Notes under the pieces: model-generated
Seen by the model: only the letters and a program-made list of their open reading frames with translations
What the model was told of the DNA's origin: nothing
The model's database searches: none
Translations under genes and position numbers: made by a program
In this document: positions 11,460 to 23,524 of the stretch, one piece after another
Position numbering within the stretch: position 1 is the first letter of the stretch
Layout: each line of letters opens with the position of its first letter
Source: Anolis sagrei
Lineage: Eukaryota > Chordata > Lepidosauria > Squamata > Anolidae
Reading direction: 5' to 3'
Assembly: GCF_037176765.1 (NCBI RefSeq)
Contig: NC_090034.1
Coordinates: forward strand, 91,996,500-92,060,499
Length of the DNA stretch: 64,000 nucleotides

Positions 11460-14400
11460 ATGCATGTCCTGCAGATCTGTGCAGTGCTTCTTTCTTTTGT
11501 CAGTCTCCTGTTGCTCCTCATTTCTCTGGGCTCGAACAACTGGGTGGAACTAATTGGTTCCAACTTTGGCCTGTGGAATCTCTGCAACTCTCTTGGGTGT
11601 TTTAAACTTTCGTCAGGATCAAGTAAGTTTTCTCCTGGCTTTGGAACTGGAGGAGTAGTGGTGGTATGCTCAGAAGCACCGTACTTTTTTCAATAGATTT
11701 GCAGCAGTTCATGTGACAGAGGATTTTATTTTTTGGCTTCTTAAGTGTTTCCTTCAGAGGTGATGCAAATGCATTACACATCCCAGAACCCCCAGTGGCT
11801 GAAGCCTTTGCCAGCTTGTACCCTAAATGTTTTTGCTATGTGCAGGAGTTCCCAAATTAAGACCTATGAGTTGGATGCAGCCCTCCCAGATTATTTATAC
11901 GGCCCCTATCCTAAGCTTTAGACTTAGGGTTACCCTAAATCTGAAACATCATGAGGAGACAGGAAAGCCTAGAGAAGACAATTATGCTGGGGAAAGTGGA
12001 AGGAAAAAGGAATAGGGGCTGACCAAGGGCAAGATGGATGGATGGCATCCTTGAAGTGACTGGACTGACCTTGAAGGAGCTGGGGGTGGTGACGGCCGAC
12101 AGGGAGCTCTGGCATGGGCTGGTCCATGAGGTCACGAAGAGTCAGAGATGACTGAACGAATGAACAACAACAACAACAAATCTGAAACAACTTGAAGGCA
12201 CACAACATGACATTAAGTCCTGTCATGTCTGACTCTGGGGGTGGGGTGGTGGTGCTCATCTCCATTTCTAGGCCGAAGTGCCAGCATTGTCAGTAGACAC
12301 CTCCAAGGTCATGTTGCCAACATGACTGCATGGAACGCCTTTACCTTCCCGCCAAAGTGGTACCTATTGATCTACTCACAATTGCATGTTTTTGAACTGC
12401 TAGGTTGGCAGAAGCTGGGGCTAATAGCAGGGACTCATGCCTCTCCCTGTATTCGAACCTGTGACCTTTGGTTCTGCAAGTTCAGCAGTTCAGTGCTTTA
12501 ACCCATTGCGCCACCTGGGAAAACCCTGTCTTATCAGACCAACTGTGATAAAATGGGATGTGAGGGGAAAGGTATGCATAGGATTGGTGGCATTTTAATA
12601 CATGATGGTAGTATCATATCAGTTCTCAGTTGTACCATTGCCCAGTCCTCTTCTTACTTCTTCTTCTGATTCTTTGTAGGTTCATTTGAGGCTACCCGGG
12701 CTTTCATGTTGCTTGGCATGATCGCCGGTGCTGTCTCTTTCTTTGGACTTTGTTTCACCTTTTATAAGTCCCGTCTTGGCTCCATCTCCCTGGCCAAGGT
12801 GTCAGCGATTGTCAGCTTTGCAGCAGGTAGGATGGGGCAATATATTCCTGTTTCATAATCACATGCAGCTCTTCAGTTTTCAAAAGATCAAGTCATATGC
12901 CATGTCCAACAATTCTAAAGTACCCAGATTGTATGCTCGTATACAGGAGCTGAAAGGATTTTGCACCAATTCTATATCTAGAGGTGGTGTGGGAGTGCTC
13001 TTATCTCTCTTATTTCATCTACATGAGGAAACAATTAGTGAAGCAGAGGACATGAATGAAATGGTTCCTGAACAATGATCAGAAATGTAGAAAGCATAAG
13101 AGAGGTGAATTAACTTCCCACTGTGGAGGAGGTCACTCTGGAGCAAGTAGTCACATCTCCTGAAGGTCTTCAACAAGTTAGATGTCTAGAATGCAAGGCA
13201 GTGGTTCTCAACTTGTGGGTCTCCAGATGTTTTGGCCTTCAACTCCCAGAACCCTAACAGCCGGTTAACTGGCTAGGATTTCTGGGAGTTGTAGACCAAA
13301 ACATCTCGAGACCCACACGTTGAGAACCACTGATCAAAGTGGGGTATGAGGCAATTCTGCTGTCACACTTCAGCACAGGAATAATCCTCTGACTTTAAAC
13401 ACCACCTGTTGAATAGGAAAAACAATCATTTTATTGAAGATAAGTAAAAAACAGCAAAGTAAACAAGCACTTTAAGGAAATAGGTAAATCCAACTAGGTA
13501 AGAAGATAAGCAGGAACAAATTAGTCCAAGGTAGATTTCAGCAAAGTTATAAAAGCAAAGTCCATACAACTCTAATACAATCCAGAAAATCAGGAATATA
13601 TTGATCCAAGGCTTGGATAAGCAATCATGAAATCCAGGAATCAAAACCATGAAACAAGAAATAGCATGAATTTTCAAAGCAAGGCTTCCATGAAAACAAG
13701 GATGTGAACTTGGCGTGATTCTAAACTATGCTTCATCTGACTACACATCCCATGAGATTTTTATCCCCTTGTTAGCTAGGTCACTAGTAGGGCTGGGCGG
13801 TTTCTTTCGTTAATTCGTAATTCGTTAATAATTCGTTATTTTTTTCAATTACAAAACGATAACGAACCATTCTGGAGCAATTTTTTAAAAAAACGAATTT
13901 TTAAACACGTTTTGTAAATGCTTCGTATTTCGTTATTGTATTCGTTTCGTTATTGTTCCGAGGTCGTTTCGTTATTATTTCCGCATATCTGGGGCAAGTT
14001 TTTTGTTTAATTAGTGAAAAAAAATTATAATATCACACCAACAGTCAACAACAGAGGGAGAGGGAAGCTTCAGAAGTTTTTGGAGGTTTTTTAGCGTATT
14101 TCGCGGTTGCATCCACCATTAACGAATCGATTCGTTATTGTTTCGGAAATCGATTCGTTAATGTTTTGTAATTTTTTTCACATTTACGAAATTTCGTAAA
14201 TATCAAACTTTTTAAAAGGAAAATTTTGTAATTATTTTAAATAACGAAACGCAAAAACCCCCAAAAAACGAATCGATTTTAGAAACAATTTTTTCCGTTG
14301 TTACCCAGGCCTAGTCACTAGTGGTCAGAAATTGGTTTCTCTTTAATCGAGGCTTTGTTATTGTTTTCTGTCGAAGCCTGGCAGAGCACCGAAGCCATTG

Positions 14401-15411
14401 CACAGCTCTCCTGTTTTGAGTTATCTCTTCTCATCTGTCTCTTGGCTCGTTATCTACTTGCTCATTAATTTTTGCAGCTGGGCCAGGTGCCGAACTATTT
14501 TCATGTTCTCTCTCATGAGAACTCTGGAAAATTTCAGAAAGCACACCATCATCCCCACACCCCTCAGGGACATTCTCATGGGAAACTACAGGGATCTCCT
14601 GATCGTTCTCTGCATCAATATCACTGACCAAACCATTGCCATCTTGAAACGTATCTTGAACCTCATTAACATCATTCCCCACATCCAAAGCACCCTGATC
14701 CTGAAACACAATCACAGGCCGAACTCCAACATCTGCCACATTTTGGCTCCTTGGTTCAATGTATATTTAGGAGAGGGTGTTTTGTAAAATTTCAAAGTTT
14801 CTATTATAGAAAGGGCCGTTTTTGTGCCAAGGGAACCCAAAATGTAAAAATCCTTCCTTGTCTCCAAGATAACATTCAGGGGGCAATTAGAGGCAAAAAA
14901 AAAAAAGATTGGGGAGGGGAGTGAAGCTCACCAAGATCACCTGGGGGCCCCAACTCACAAAGATTTAACTCCTGTATTCCAAAGGATCCATCGGCTGACA
15001 TTCTCTTTTTGATCCCCAGGTACTTGTGCTTTGATTGCCATGTCTGTCTTCACAGCTGCCACAACTGTGAATGGTACATCTTCTTGGTATGGATGGTCAT
15101 TTGGCTTGGGCTGGGCCTCCTTTCCTTTCTTCCTTCTTACTGGTAAGTATGTAATAGAGTGGGAAGGATTCATACATATTCAAACATTGTTCTTTCTTGA
15201 TATAATTCTGAAGGCTGATCCATAAGACTGGCATAACCATATCATAAAGGGAGCCCTCATAGTAGTGCACCACTTAGGTTGCTGTTGGTCCATATTTCAG
15301 TCTGATTCTGGGCTGAAAAATCCAGCAGCACAGAAAGCAGCATCTCACCCAAACGTTTCTTTTTTGGCAGGTGGTGTTGCATTTGCATTACAAAGTGTGA
15401 CAACAGAATGA
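11460..15411 (+). CDS. Gene A: four-span membrane protein, PMP22/EMP/MP20/claudin superfamily (LIM2/NKG7-like)
   Basis: Coding exons are 11460-11622, 12680-12826, 15020-15142 and 15371-15411, all with GT-AG borders and phase-1 introns, giving 157 aa. Span 1 is about residues 4-24. Outer loop 1 carries W28, then GLW at 37-39, C42 and C47; the four-residue gap between cysteines is as in LIM2 and shorter than in classical claudins. Span 2 starts at ATRAFM (59-64). A short basic inner loop (KSR) leads to span 3 (about 95-115). Outer loop 2 holds an N-glycosylation sequon at N121. Span 4 starts at YGWSFGLGW, followed by a tail of about 10 residues. An acceptor at 11425/11426 precedes the ATG by 34 bp, so a non-coding leader exon must lie upstream; its position is not settled. 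The family includes junction, gap-closing and lymphocyte-granule proteins, so the cellular role here is open. No break is seen. Gene B is the closest relative. Confidence 0.86.
11930..12178 (+). mobile_element. BovB LINE 3' end in gene A intron 1
   Basis: It repeats the gaagacaattatgctgggga and gggcaagatggatggatgg motifs and the final tgaacgaatgaacaacaac tail of the copy at 2163-2529. Strongly 5'-truncated. Confidence 0.75.
12209..12521 (-). mobile_element. Sauria-type tRNA SINE in gene A intron 1
   Basis: The - strand begins with a tRNA-like ggtggcgcaatgggtta box A region and carries a box B (ggttcgaat-like). It runs through agccccagcttctgcca and ends in agtcagacatgacagga. It sits some 30 bp after a BovB end, the LINE family whose 3' end Sauria SINEs resemble. 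Confidence 0.8.
13199..13332. mobile_element. Hairpin hAT-type MITE in gene A intron 2
   Basis: CAGTGGTTCTCAAC at the left is inverted at the right end (gttgagaaccactg), and the whole 134 bp folds back around ggttaactggctaggatttc. Related copies lie at 18478, 26365 and 20190. Confidence 0.65.
13350..14770 (-). mobile_element. LTR-retroelement 3' part with LTR-like end (fossil)
   Basis: On the - strand an acidic coding tail leads into a non-coding part with AATAAA near 13436 and a terminal TGACA at about 13359-13355, the layout of a gene end plus LTR. It is partial and broken; the family is probably Gypsy-like but not settled. A hAT element is inserted within it at 13788-14313, so it is older than that insertion. 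Confidence 0.4.
13788..14313. mobile_element. hAT MITE with 8-bp target duplication
   Basis: TSD GTCACTAG lies at 13780-13787 and 14314-14321. The ends are TAGGGCTGGG and the complement of TAGGCCTGGG. The 526-bp interior is packed with ATTCGTTA / AACGAA motifs in both orientations and has no reading frame of note. Confidence 0.8.
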
Positions 15412-15700
15412 ACATGCAGAAAAATCTGTGCTTCCTTTCAAGATCATGATTTTTGGAGTTAGACAAGTACAATGGAGCACAGACACAGCATGTAAGCTGA
15501 ACTTGGAGCAAGCCATTATTTATAAAAGGCAACCCGGTGTAAAAACAAATGTTGAATGGATTTGGACTTTGATGGAAGAGATCTGGTTCTGCTGTCATCT
15601 CCACCCCTTTTCTCTTCTCCATCATACACATACATACCTGTATTTTAGGAAGGAATTCTTTTTTTGTAACTAGTTAATTGCTAGCTTCTGAATCAGACCT
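15412..15700 (+). other. Gene A 3' UTR (approximate)
   Basis: The sequence after the TGA matches the gene B 3' UTR in several blocks, for example around 15461-15513 against 36826-36860, 15557-15590 against 36918-36950, and GGAAGGAATTCTTTTT at 15649-15664 against 37026-37043. No canonical AATAAA was seen before the LINE that starts near 15822, so the transcript end is not fixed. Confidence 0.5.
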
Positions 15701-15821
15701 TGGTGTAATTCTTTTCACAAAGTTTGTTTTGAAATTTTGCAAATACAATGATTAGGAGATTTTGTGTGATCTGTCTTTTTACAACACTTATGTCAGAGGA
15801 AAAGGTGTTTTGCATCAAAAT

Positions 15822-16576
15822 GAGTACTTGGCCACGGTAGTCCACGCTCTAGTAACATCCCGTATAGACTACCGCAACGCTCTCTACGTGGGGTTGCCTC
15901 TGAAAACTGCTCGGAAGCTCCAAATGGTCCAACGATCAACAGCCAGGATGCGAACAGGAGCGGCACTCAGGGAGCATACAACTCCTCTGTTGCGCCAGCT
16001 CCACTGGCTGCCAATTTGCTACCGGGCACAATTCAAGTTCTGGCTTCAGCCTTTAAAGCCCTAAATGGTTTTGGGCCCGATCTACCTGTCCGAACGCATC
16101 TCCTCCTATGAACCAGTTAGGACATTAAGATCGTCTGGGGAGGCCCTTCTCTCGATCCCACCAGCTTCACAAGCGCGCCTGGCGGGGACGAGAGACAGGG
16201 CCTTTTCAGTGGTGGCCCCTTGGCTGTGGAACACCCTACCTACAGAGATCAGATCGGCCCCCTCCCTGTTGGCATTCCGGAGGAAATTGAAGACCTGGCT
16301 TTTCGAACAGGCATTTGACTAGGCAGTGCAATCAATTATTGGAACACGGAATAAGGATAATGAGTCTGGATTCTGATTTTATCGATGAGACGTGATGGAT
16401 TTGTTATATTGATATTGATGTTGATGTTTGCTGATTAATTAATTGTTTACTATTGCTTTAAATGTCCAATGATTTTGTACCATGTATATTGAAACTGTGT
16501 TGTTAACCGCTGAGTCGCCTAAGGGCTGAGAAGAGCAGTATACAAATAAAGCAAATAAATAAATAAATAAATAATA
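15822..16576 (+). mobile_element. L2-like LINE 3' end
   Basis: The frame reads LATVVHALVTSRIDYRNALY, VGLPLKTARKLQMVQ, LHWLPICYRAQFKF, then in the next frame TLRSSGEALLSIP and FSVVAPWLWNTLPTEIRSAP. A 3' UTR follows that ends in (AAAT)n. Confidence 0.75.
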
Positions 16577-16626
16577 CTTTTCACTATGCAACAGCAGGCC
16601 TGTGTTCCTTTCACACTATACCAATT

Positions 16627-16805
16627 AAGTAGCAACAAAAATAATTTGATGGTTGGGGGTTACCACAACATGAGGAACTGTATTAAGGGGTCGTGGCATT
16701 ATGAAGGTTGGCCTACAACTCCTGGAAATCCCAACCAGTTTACCAGCTGTTAGGATTTCTGGGAATTGAAGGCCAAAACATCTGGGGACCCACTGGTTGA
16801 CCTAA
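16627..16805 (-). mobile_element. hAT-type scrap joined to hairpin MITE arm
   Basis: The first part (acatgaggaactgtattaag) matches the inverted left end of the 1761-3124 family. The second part (aactcctggaaatcccaacc ... aaaacatctggggaccca) matches the hairpin MITE family. Confidence 0.5.
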
Positions 16806-17790
16806 ATAATAATAATAATAATAACAACAACAACAACAACAACACTTTATTTATACCCCGCTACCATCTCCCCAAGGGACTCGGTGTGGCTTACATGAGG
16901 CCGAGCCCAAAATACAACAATACAAGCAATAACAATAACAATACAAGCAATTTAAAATAACAAAACAATAAACCAATAACACATACAATATCAATAGGAC
17001 AACACACTTTAAAAACTATGGGTAGGCCAAATGTAATTAAAATTAAAAGATTAAAAATAATGCTGGACATGGACGAAAAAGTGATAGGGCAATTTGTGGG
17101 AACATATAAGCAGACCTAAATATATAAAGTGCTTTAGAGGACAAAGTGCTATGGGATCATTATTCTGGGAAGGCACACTGGAACAACCACGTCTTCAAGC
17201 TCCTCTTAAAGACTGCCAAATTTGGGGCATGCCTGATGTCCTTAGGAAGTGAGTTCCAGAGCTGAAGGGCCACCACCGAAAAGGTCCTCTCCCTTGTCCC
17301 CACCATCGCGCTTGCGATGCAGGTGGGAGCGTGAGCAGGGCATCTCCAGATGATCGAAGAGATCATGTGGATTCATATACAGAGATGCAGTCACGTAGGC
17401 GGGTCCCAAACCGGTCAGGGCTTTGTAGGTAAGAACCTGCACCTTGAATTGGGTTCAGAAAATGAATGGCAGCCAGTGGAGCTCCTTGAACAGGAGGGTT
17501 GACCGCTCCCTGTAAGGAGCCCCGGTTAACAACCTGGACCATCTGGAATTTCCGAGCCGTTTTCAAGGGCAGCCCCACGTAGAGTGCATTACAGTAATCC
17601 GGTCTAGAGGTGACTAAGGCATGGACCACCCTGGCCAGATCCGCCTTCACAAGGTACGGTCACAGTTGGCGCACGAGTCTTAATTGTGCAAAGGCCCTCC
17701 CGACCATCACCGACACCTGAGCCTCAAGCATAAGTGATGAATCCAGGAGGACACCCAAACTGCGGACCTGTAGACACAGGCCACTACTTA
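16806..17790 (-). mobile_element. L2-like LINE 3' end, long copy
   Basis: (ATT)/(GTT) repeats form the tail. The - strand codes SRSHLHRKRDGG, FSVVALQLWNSLPKDIRHAP and VVHALVTSRPDYCNALYVG. About 1 kb is kept. Confidence 0.7.
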
Positions 17791-18432
17791 GTTGTGTAAC
17801 TTAGGTAATTACATAACTATGTAGCTGATCTACCATTTTGGTCAATGATTTTATTCCAATTTTTTTATAGAGGCAGGGTACACACATTCTTTTACAAGGA
17901 ATTCTATGGCACCTTAAAACAAGTTTTATATTGCGCAGACCTTTCTGGACTCCAGTCCATTTCAATCAAAGATGTGGAATGATGCACCAATGGGCAGGTG
18001 TGTTTGTGTGTGCTGAAAAGGAAGCCAAATGAAGATTGGGTATGCCACAAATGCTGGATGAGTTTGAGAAGGGAAAATAACAGGGAAGCAGAAACAAGAG
18101 AAAATGGAATGGAGTATCCTTTGAGGGGAACCTGGCTGTCCGGCTTAAAAAGAGAAGTCCATAGGGCAACATTTTGTTTCACAACCTACTTGTTCCTTAT
18201 GAAAGAATTCTTTCACCATTATTAAGCAATTTAAAAACAAGGTTTCAAATTTCTTTGTGTAATAACTGCCTCATGCATGGTTGTTAATGTTTAGGCATTG
18301 AAACAGTTAACATTAATAATTGGAAGTTAGAGCCTGTTAGTCTCAATATTGATTGATATATCTCTCAAAGAGAAGGTTCCCATCTCAATGGTATGGTGGA
18401 CAGTCTCTTGTTATTCGAAATATTTCAAGGTA
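17791..18432. other. No gene or known repeat recognised
   Basis: Open frames here overlap on both strands and show no family motif. Base composition is like the surrounding intergenic DNA. Confidence 0.35.
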
Positions 18433-18680
18433 TTGGGTTGTTGTAGGTTTTTTGGGATATATGGCTATGTTCTAGAACAGTGATTCCCAGTCTGTGGGTC
18501 CCCAGATATTTTGGCCTTCAACTCCCAGAAATCCTAACAGCTGTAAACTGGCTGAGATTTCTGGGAGTTGTAGGCCAAAACACCTGGGGACCCACAGGTT
18601 GAGAACCACCATTCTCTCCTGATGTTTCGCCTGCATCTATGGCAGGCATCCTCAGAGGTTGTGAGGTCTGAAGTGAAAAC
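18433..18680. repeat. Fold-back repeat unit split by a hairpin MITE
   Basis: The unit starts ttgttgtaggttttttggga and resumes as attctctcctgatgtttcgc at 18610. Between lies a hairpin hAT-type MITE at about 18478-18609, so the MITE is the younger insertion. Confidence 0.6.
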
Positions 18681-19079
18681 TATTTGATGTTAAGTTTGAT
18701 GCATCAGTATGGACATAAATGTTTCCAAATGATACGGATGTCAGAAAAGACAGTAAATGCTGTGGATCCTTGTCCTTCTCTGGATGGTGGTAAGATGGGC
18801 AGCTGGAGACCACTCTCTTTTGGCTGGTGGAGAAAGGTTTCCAAGCAGTGGAGTACAGCTGGCAATCCAAATGCTGATTCACCACAATTCCTACTAACGC
18901 TATCATGATAGCCAATACTAAAGAGTGATAGAAGTGATAGTATGGTGACATCTGGAGGCTTTATGTTCCGTATCCCTGTCTTCCACCCTATATTAAAAGC
19001 TTTTTAAAAATATAAATCTCATAATCAATGAAAAGATAAACCTCAATGGAAAACCTCTCCATAGCGAGAGAAATTCAAG

Positions 19080-19800
19080 TGCATATTTTATTTATCATGT
19101 CAGAAGCGAGTTGAGGGTACAGTTATAATTTATTTAGAAACACAAAGTTAAAAACTTGACATTATACTAAATGTCTTTGACCAGAAGCTGGCCACTTGGA
19201 GTGCCTCTGGGGTTGCTGTGAAAAGGTCCTTCATTGTGCATGTGGCAGAGCTCAGGTTGCATTGTAATAGGTGGCCTGTTGTTTGCTCTTCTTCACACTC
19301 GCATGTTGTGGACTCCACTTTGTAGCCCTATTTCTTAAGGTTAGCTCTGCATCTTGTGGTGCCAGAGCACAGCCTGTTCAGAACCTTCAAGGTCACCCGA
19401 TCTTCTATGAGCCCAGGAGGGAGTCATCTGGTATCAGGCACTGATTGAAGTTTTGGGTTTTTGCCTGCCACTTTTGGACTCTTGCTTGCTTAGGTGTTCC
19501 TGCAAGTATCTCTGTAAATCTTAGAAAGTTATTTCTTAATTTAAGGTGTTAGCTTGCTGGTTGATAGCTTAACAGAGAATAGGCCAGAGATGTCATTGCC
19601 TTGGTCCTTTCATTACAGGCTGTTACTTCCTGACGGATGTCAGGTGGTGCACTACCGGCAAAACAGTATCATTTCTCCAGCGTTGTTGGGTGTAGACAAC
19701 GTCCACTGTTCTCACATGGTGGGATGTGTTCCACACTGGGCATGCGTACTCAGCAGCATTGTTTGAAGGCATTGTGTGGAGAACCTGAACAACTCAGGAA
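19080..19800 (-). mobile_element. LINE C-terminal part, possibly R4/Dong-like
   Basis: The - strand encodes KVESTTCECEEEQTTGHLL, a C-x-C...H...C motif typical of the endonuclease-side C-terminus of R4-type LINEs. VASFWSKTFSIMSS follows. Upstream frames are broken by stops. Clade assignment is tentative. Confidence 0.45.
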
Positions 19801-20189
19801 TAGCTTGTCATGACTTTCTCCTAAAGGTATACTCATGGGTGTGAAGAAGTAAAGGTATTCTAACCTCATATGACCAGCTTGGCTTGTGGTTAGTTATCTA
19901 ACTATGCTTCAAATATGCCAAGCAACAAAAAAACCAAACAAAGGAGACTTTTGTCTATATGCCAAAACATGATGAATGTATTATTTACCTAGAGCATTAA
20001 CTGCAGGCCAGAAATCAGGATAAGTGACCCTCCCCTTTGCCTTTCTGGTTTGCATTTTCATTTAACCAAGTCCTTTTAAATTACACTTCAGAGGTTACTA
20101 TTGTGATGACTTGTCTCACAGAATAACAGAGGGTTGGGGAAGATCGGAGGCTATGTCCTTTTCTGACTGAGTTTCTGAGCTATAGAGGG

Positions 20190-20340
20190 GCTAAAGCAAG
20201 TATGGATAAACTTTGGCCCTTCAGGTGTTTTGGACTTCAACTTCCATAATTCCCAACATCTGGTAAACTGGCTTGGATTTCTGGGTGTTGAAGTCCAAAA
20301 CACCTGGAGGGCCAAGTTTGCCCATACCTGGGCTAAAACA
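20190..20340. repeat. Hairpin MITE
   Basis: The arms caggtgttttggacttcaac and gttgaagtccaaaacacctg are exact complements around a short centre. Confidence 0.65.
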
Positions 20341-21299
20341 TCTGGAATCTTAGAAAATCAGGATAAAAAGTTTTACTGCCTTGATTCCCTGGGTATTTTG
20401 TCTGTTCTCTCGCGCTCCTTTCTGTTCCTACTGAATGCTGGCTTTCAGCAGATTTGGAAAAAGCTAATACTTCCTCTACCTCAGAGGAGGAACCTGTCAG
20501 TTATGCTTTGTCTTTGATGCAATAAAAATCTCCTCAAATTCTTTCTATTGCATTTCAGAAGAAAGTTGTGCATTTGAGTAAGTTCATGGTCACCCATCTC
20601 TACTTCCAAGAGCTTTTTGTAGTTTTGCTTGTCATTCAGAACATTGCAGATTAAGGAAGAGGAAACAGACAAAAAAAAAAGAATATTGAATCATCTAATG
20701 TCACTTTTATTGACATGAATCAGGGATGGGCAACTATGCTACTGGTGAAGATTATTTTCTACCTTTTACTCTGCCACTCAGTAACACCAGCATCTTGGCT
20801 AGCTTTTGGACATTTTTTTCTCTTTTTTTTGGAAGGTTTGGTGAACTTGGCAGAATTGGGAAAGAAACCATTGTAGTTTGAACATGCTTGCCATGTTCTA
20901 AAGGAAAAAAATAACCCAGCATAATCAACCTGGAAAAATGGGGTGAGGGCAATATCGAGATTTTGGGAAGTCTCAGCAGCCCAGTTTACGGGTCTCAGGG
21001 CTGCAAATGCTGCTTGACCTCCCACCATGAAATAAAGAGTCAGACACAAGAAAATGGGTCTAAAGGGCCATTTTATGACCTATTTATTGAAGGAACTTGT
21101 AATAACCTGTAGAGGGAAAATCTGTAAAAATGCAAAATATAACTCATGGCTTAATGGCCACCTAGTGAGCCTAGTTCCTGGGCGAGGTGTCACTCCCTCT
21201 GACCACCTCCAAGGACATGTGTGCACCATAGATCCTGAAGTCCAAGCAAAATTCTTTGTCTGCCCCTCTCGGCTGATCATAGTTGGAAGACCATCCTGA
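20341..21299. other. No gene recognised
   Basis: Short open frames on both strands lack family motifs. I cannot say whether this is unique or old repeat DNA. Confidence 0.3.
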
Positions 21300-21590
21300 G
21301 AATCTGGTGGAAATGTTCTGGAAAAAAGTGAAATCCTGGCTGTGGGATCAGGCCTTTGCGGACTAGATGGACTTGATGGTAAAGCTATGGTTTTAATGGA
21401 CTCTGATGGACTGTTCTTGAGATGACAACTTGGATTGGCGATTGCTTTAATGTTTTTATGATGTTTTATACTGTTTTTATTTAATATGTATATATATATG
21501 TTGTTGGTAGCTATCCTGAGTCCCTCTGTGGAGGTTGAGATAGGACAGGATATAAATGTCCTAAATAAATAATAATAAATAAGATAAGAC
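21300..21590 (+). mobile_element. L2-like LINE 3' end
   Basis: tggctgtgggatcaggcctttg is the last coding piece (WLWDQAF). A 3' UTR ends ctgagtccctctgtggaggttg...aaataaataataataaataa. Confidence 0.65.
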
Positions 21591-21721
21591 GTGCTGAAGC
21601 TTTTCCCTCTACAGGATTTGGAGGAACTTCCTCGCATTTTCATCCAAACAGACTCAATTATGCTTGCGAACTACAATGGGGCTTTTCCTGAGTCACCCCC
21701 TCACCCTTTACTCTCTCATTC

Positions 21722-21736
21722 CAAGCAATAATAATA

Positions 21737-21767
<31 letters not shown>

Positions 21768-22260
21768 GCAACAACAACTTTATTTTTGTACCCCGCCTCC
21801 ATCTCCCTGAAGGGATTCGGGTTGGCTTACATGGGGCTTAGTCCAACAAAACAGTTAAAACATAACACATTAAAATGCATATCAACAAAATAATAACAAA
21901 AGCAATATAACAAAATAATAACAACATTAAACAGTGTATAAAATGAACATCAAAGCCAACAATCAATAGCAAAGTTCAATGTCTCGTCATAGGTGGGCAA
22001 TCTGGTGCCATAGCATTAAAGGACAGAGCTAATGAGTAAAGTGCAAATATCATATAACAGCAATGAGAGTAAGAATGGTTTACCATTAAGGATTTGGATA
22101 TAACAATCCTAAAGTGCTTGGGTCCTAACTGGAGTCAGCTGTCAAGGGAATTGCCTAGTTAAAAGCACAGCCGAACATCCCTGTCCTTGTGGAAGGTGGA
22201 CAGGGAGGGAGTTCCAAAGCCAAGGGGCCTCAACTGAGAAGGTCTTTTAGAAAGCCACAA
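21722..22260 (-). mobile_element. L2-like LINE 3' end
   Basis: An AATAATAA-type tail is followed by tttgtaccccgcctccatct and the gagggagttccaaagccaag coding end. It faces the copy at 21300-21590 tail to tail. Confidence 0.65.
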
Positions 22261-23002
22261 CAAGCCCTGAAGTCTTTTCTGTCCTATCCACTGCCCAACC
22301 GGAACATAGTAACTTTTCTTAGCATGCCCATCATTACCAAAAGTGACCAATTAAGTATTTGACGACCAAAACCCACCACAGAGATCTCCTCCTCAATAAT
22401 TAAACTGAGATATTTTTCCCCCACAAATGTTGGCAAAATTTGCACTTTTCTTACTTTCCCCTTGTACTACTGTTTTTACTACCTAACTCAGATGAAAGAA
22501 CTTGCCTCTTTTGGGTTGTCTTCAGACAGGGTAAGACAAGACAGATGTGTTGGGACTTGTAGAAAAATATGTTGTTGTATTTACACTTTCTTTCTTTTGT
22601 GTATATTCACATGGAATTTTGTCCCCCCCCCCCTTTTTTTTTTTGAAGTCTTTTGTTCTGACTCGAACACGTAAAACAAACCCAACAAACCTTGCACTGG
22701 CTTGTCACTGAAATATAAGAGGGAGGGTGGCGGAGACCAACAGGCATAACTTTGCAAGGTCTTTTGCCATCTCTGCCAAAGAATGCTGGTGACTGTTTTC
22801 TATAGCACTGAGCTATAGCAGTTAAAATAGAATCAAAATGCATTAATTCTATATTGTAGAGCCAACCCAAGTAGGGATCATGAATAGAAAACAGTCAGTA
22901 TATGTATCTTTATAACACAGCCTGCATATGTTTGTGCTCACAAAACTCAAAAAGTAGCTGGTCAATTGACTCGACATTTTGACACAACCTTGCATAACAA
23001 TC
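22261..23002. other. Mostly unassigned; MITE piece near 22690-22870
   Basis: gcactgagctatagcagttaaaatagaatc near 22805 is a degraded arm of the MITE at 6718-6905. Nothing else is recognised. Confidence 0.35.
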
Positions 23003-23515
23003 CCCCATGACCCACTTTACATCCTGGTGTGGATTGTGGGAGGATGGACCATGGATAATGGGATTTGCAGTACTTTCACCTGAATTTCCTTCTGCAGATC
23101 ACTGCGACCCCCACAAATGAGGGACCTGGACCAAACTTGGCACACAGACACCCCATGACCCACTTTACGTCCTGGTGTGGATTGTGGGAGGATGGACCAT
23201 GGATAATGGGATTTGCAGTACTTTCACCTGAATTTCCTTCTGCAGATCACTGCGACCCCCACAAATGAGGGACCTGGACCAAACTTGGCACACAGACCCC
23301 CCATGACCCACTTTATGTCCTGGTGTGGATTGTGGGAGGATGGACCATGGATAATGGGATTTGCAGTACTTTCATCCAATTGGGCTCCCACAGACCACTG
23401 TAACTCACACCCATGGGAGACCAAGACCAAACTTGTCACACAGACCCCCATGACCCACCATGTCCTGGTGGCGATAGGAGGAGGATGGACCACAGATTAT
23501 GGGATTTGCAGGACC
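23003..23515. repeat. 148-bp tandem array, about 3.5 copies
   Basis: ccatgacccac recurs at 23005, 23153, 23301 and 23448. The first units are nearly identical and the last is diverged. The gacctggaccaaacttggca phrase also occurs in the hAT-type repeats of this window, so the unit may come from them. Confidence 0.85.
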
Positions 23516-23524
23516 TTGGCCAAT

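Noticed and set aside
14431-14739. Acidic open frame on the - strand as a host gene
   Set aside because: It runs into an LTR-like end and has no exon structure. It is better read as the tail of an old retroelement.
16766-16960. Open frame with poly-Asn stretch
   Set aside because: The Asn run is the (AAT/AAC)n tail of an inverted LINE.
23003-23515. Tandem repeats as a CRISPR array
   Set aside because: Units are 148 bp without short identical repeats and unique spacers, and the DNA is from a vertebrate nucleus.
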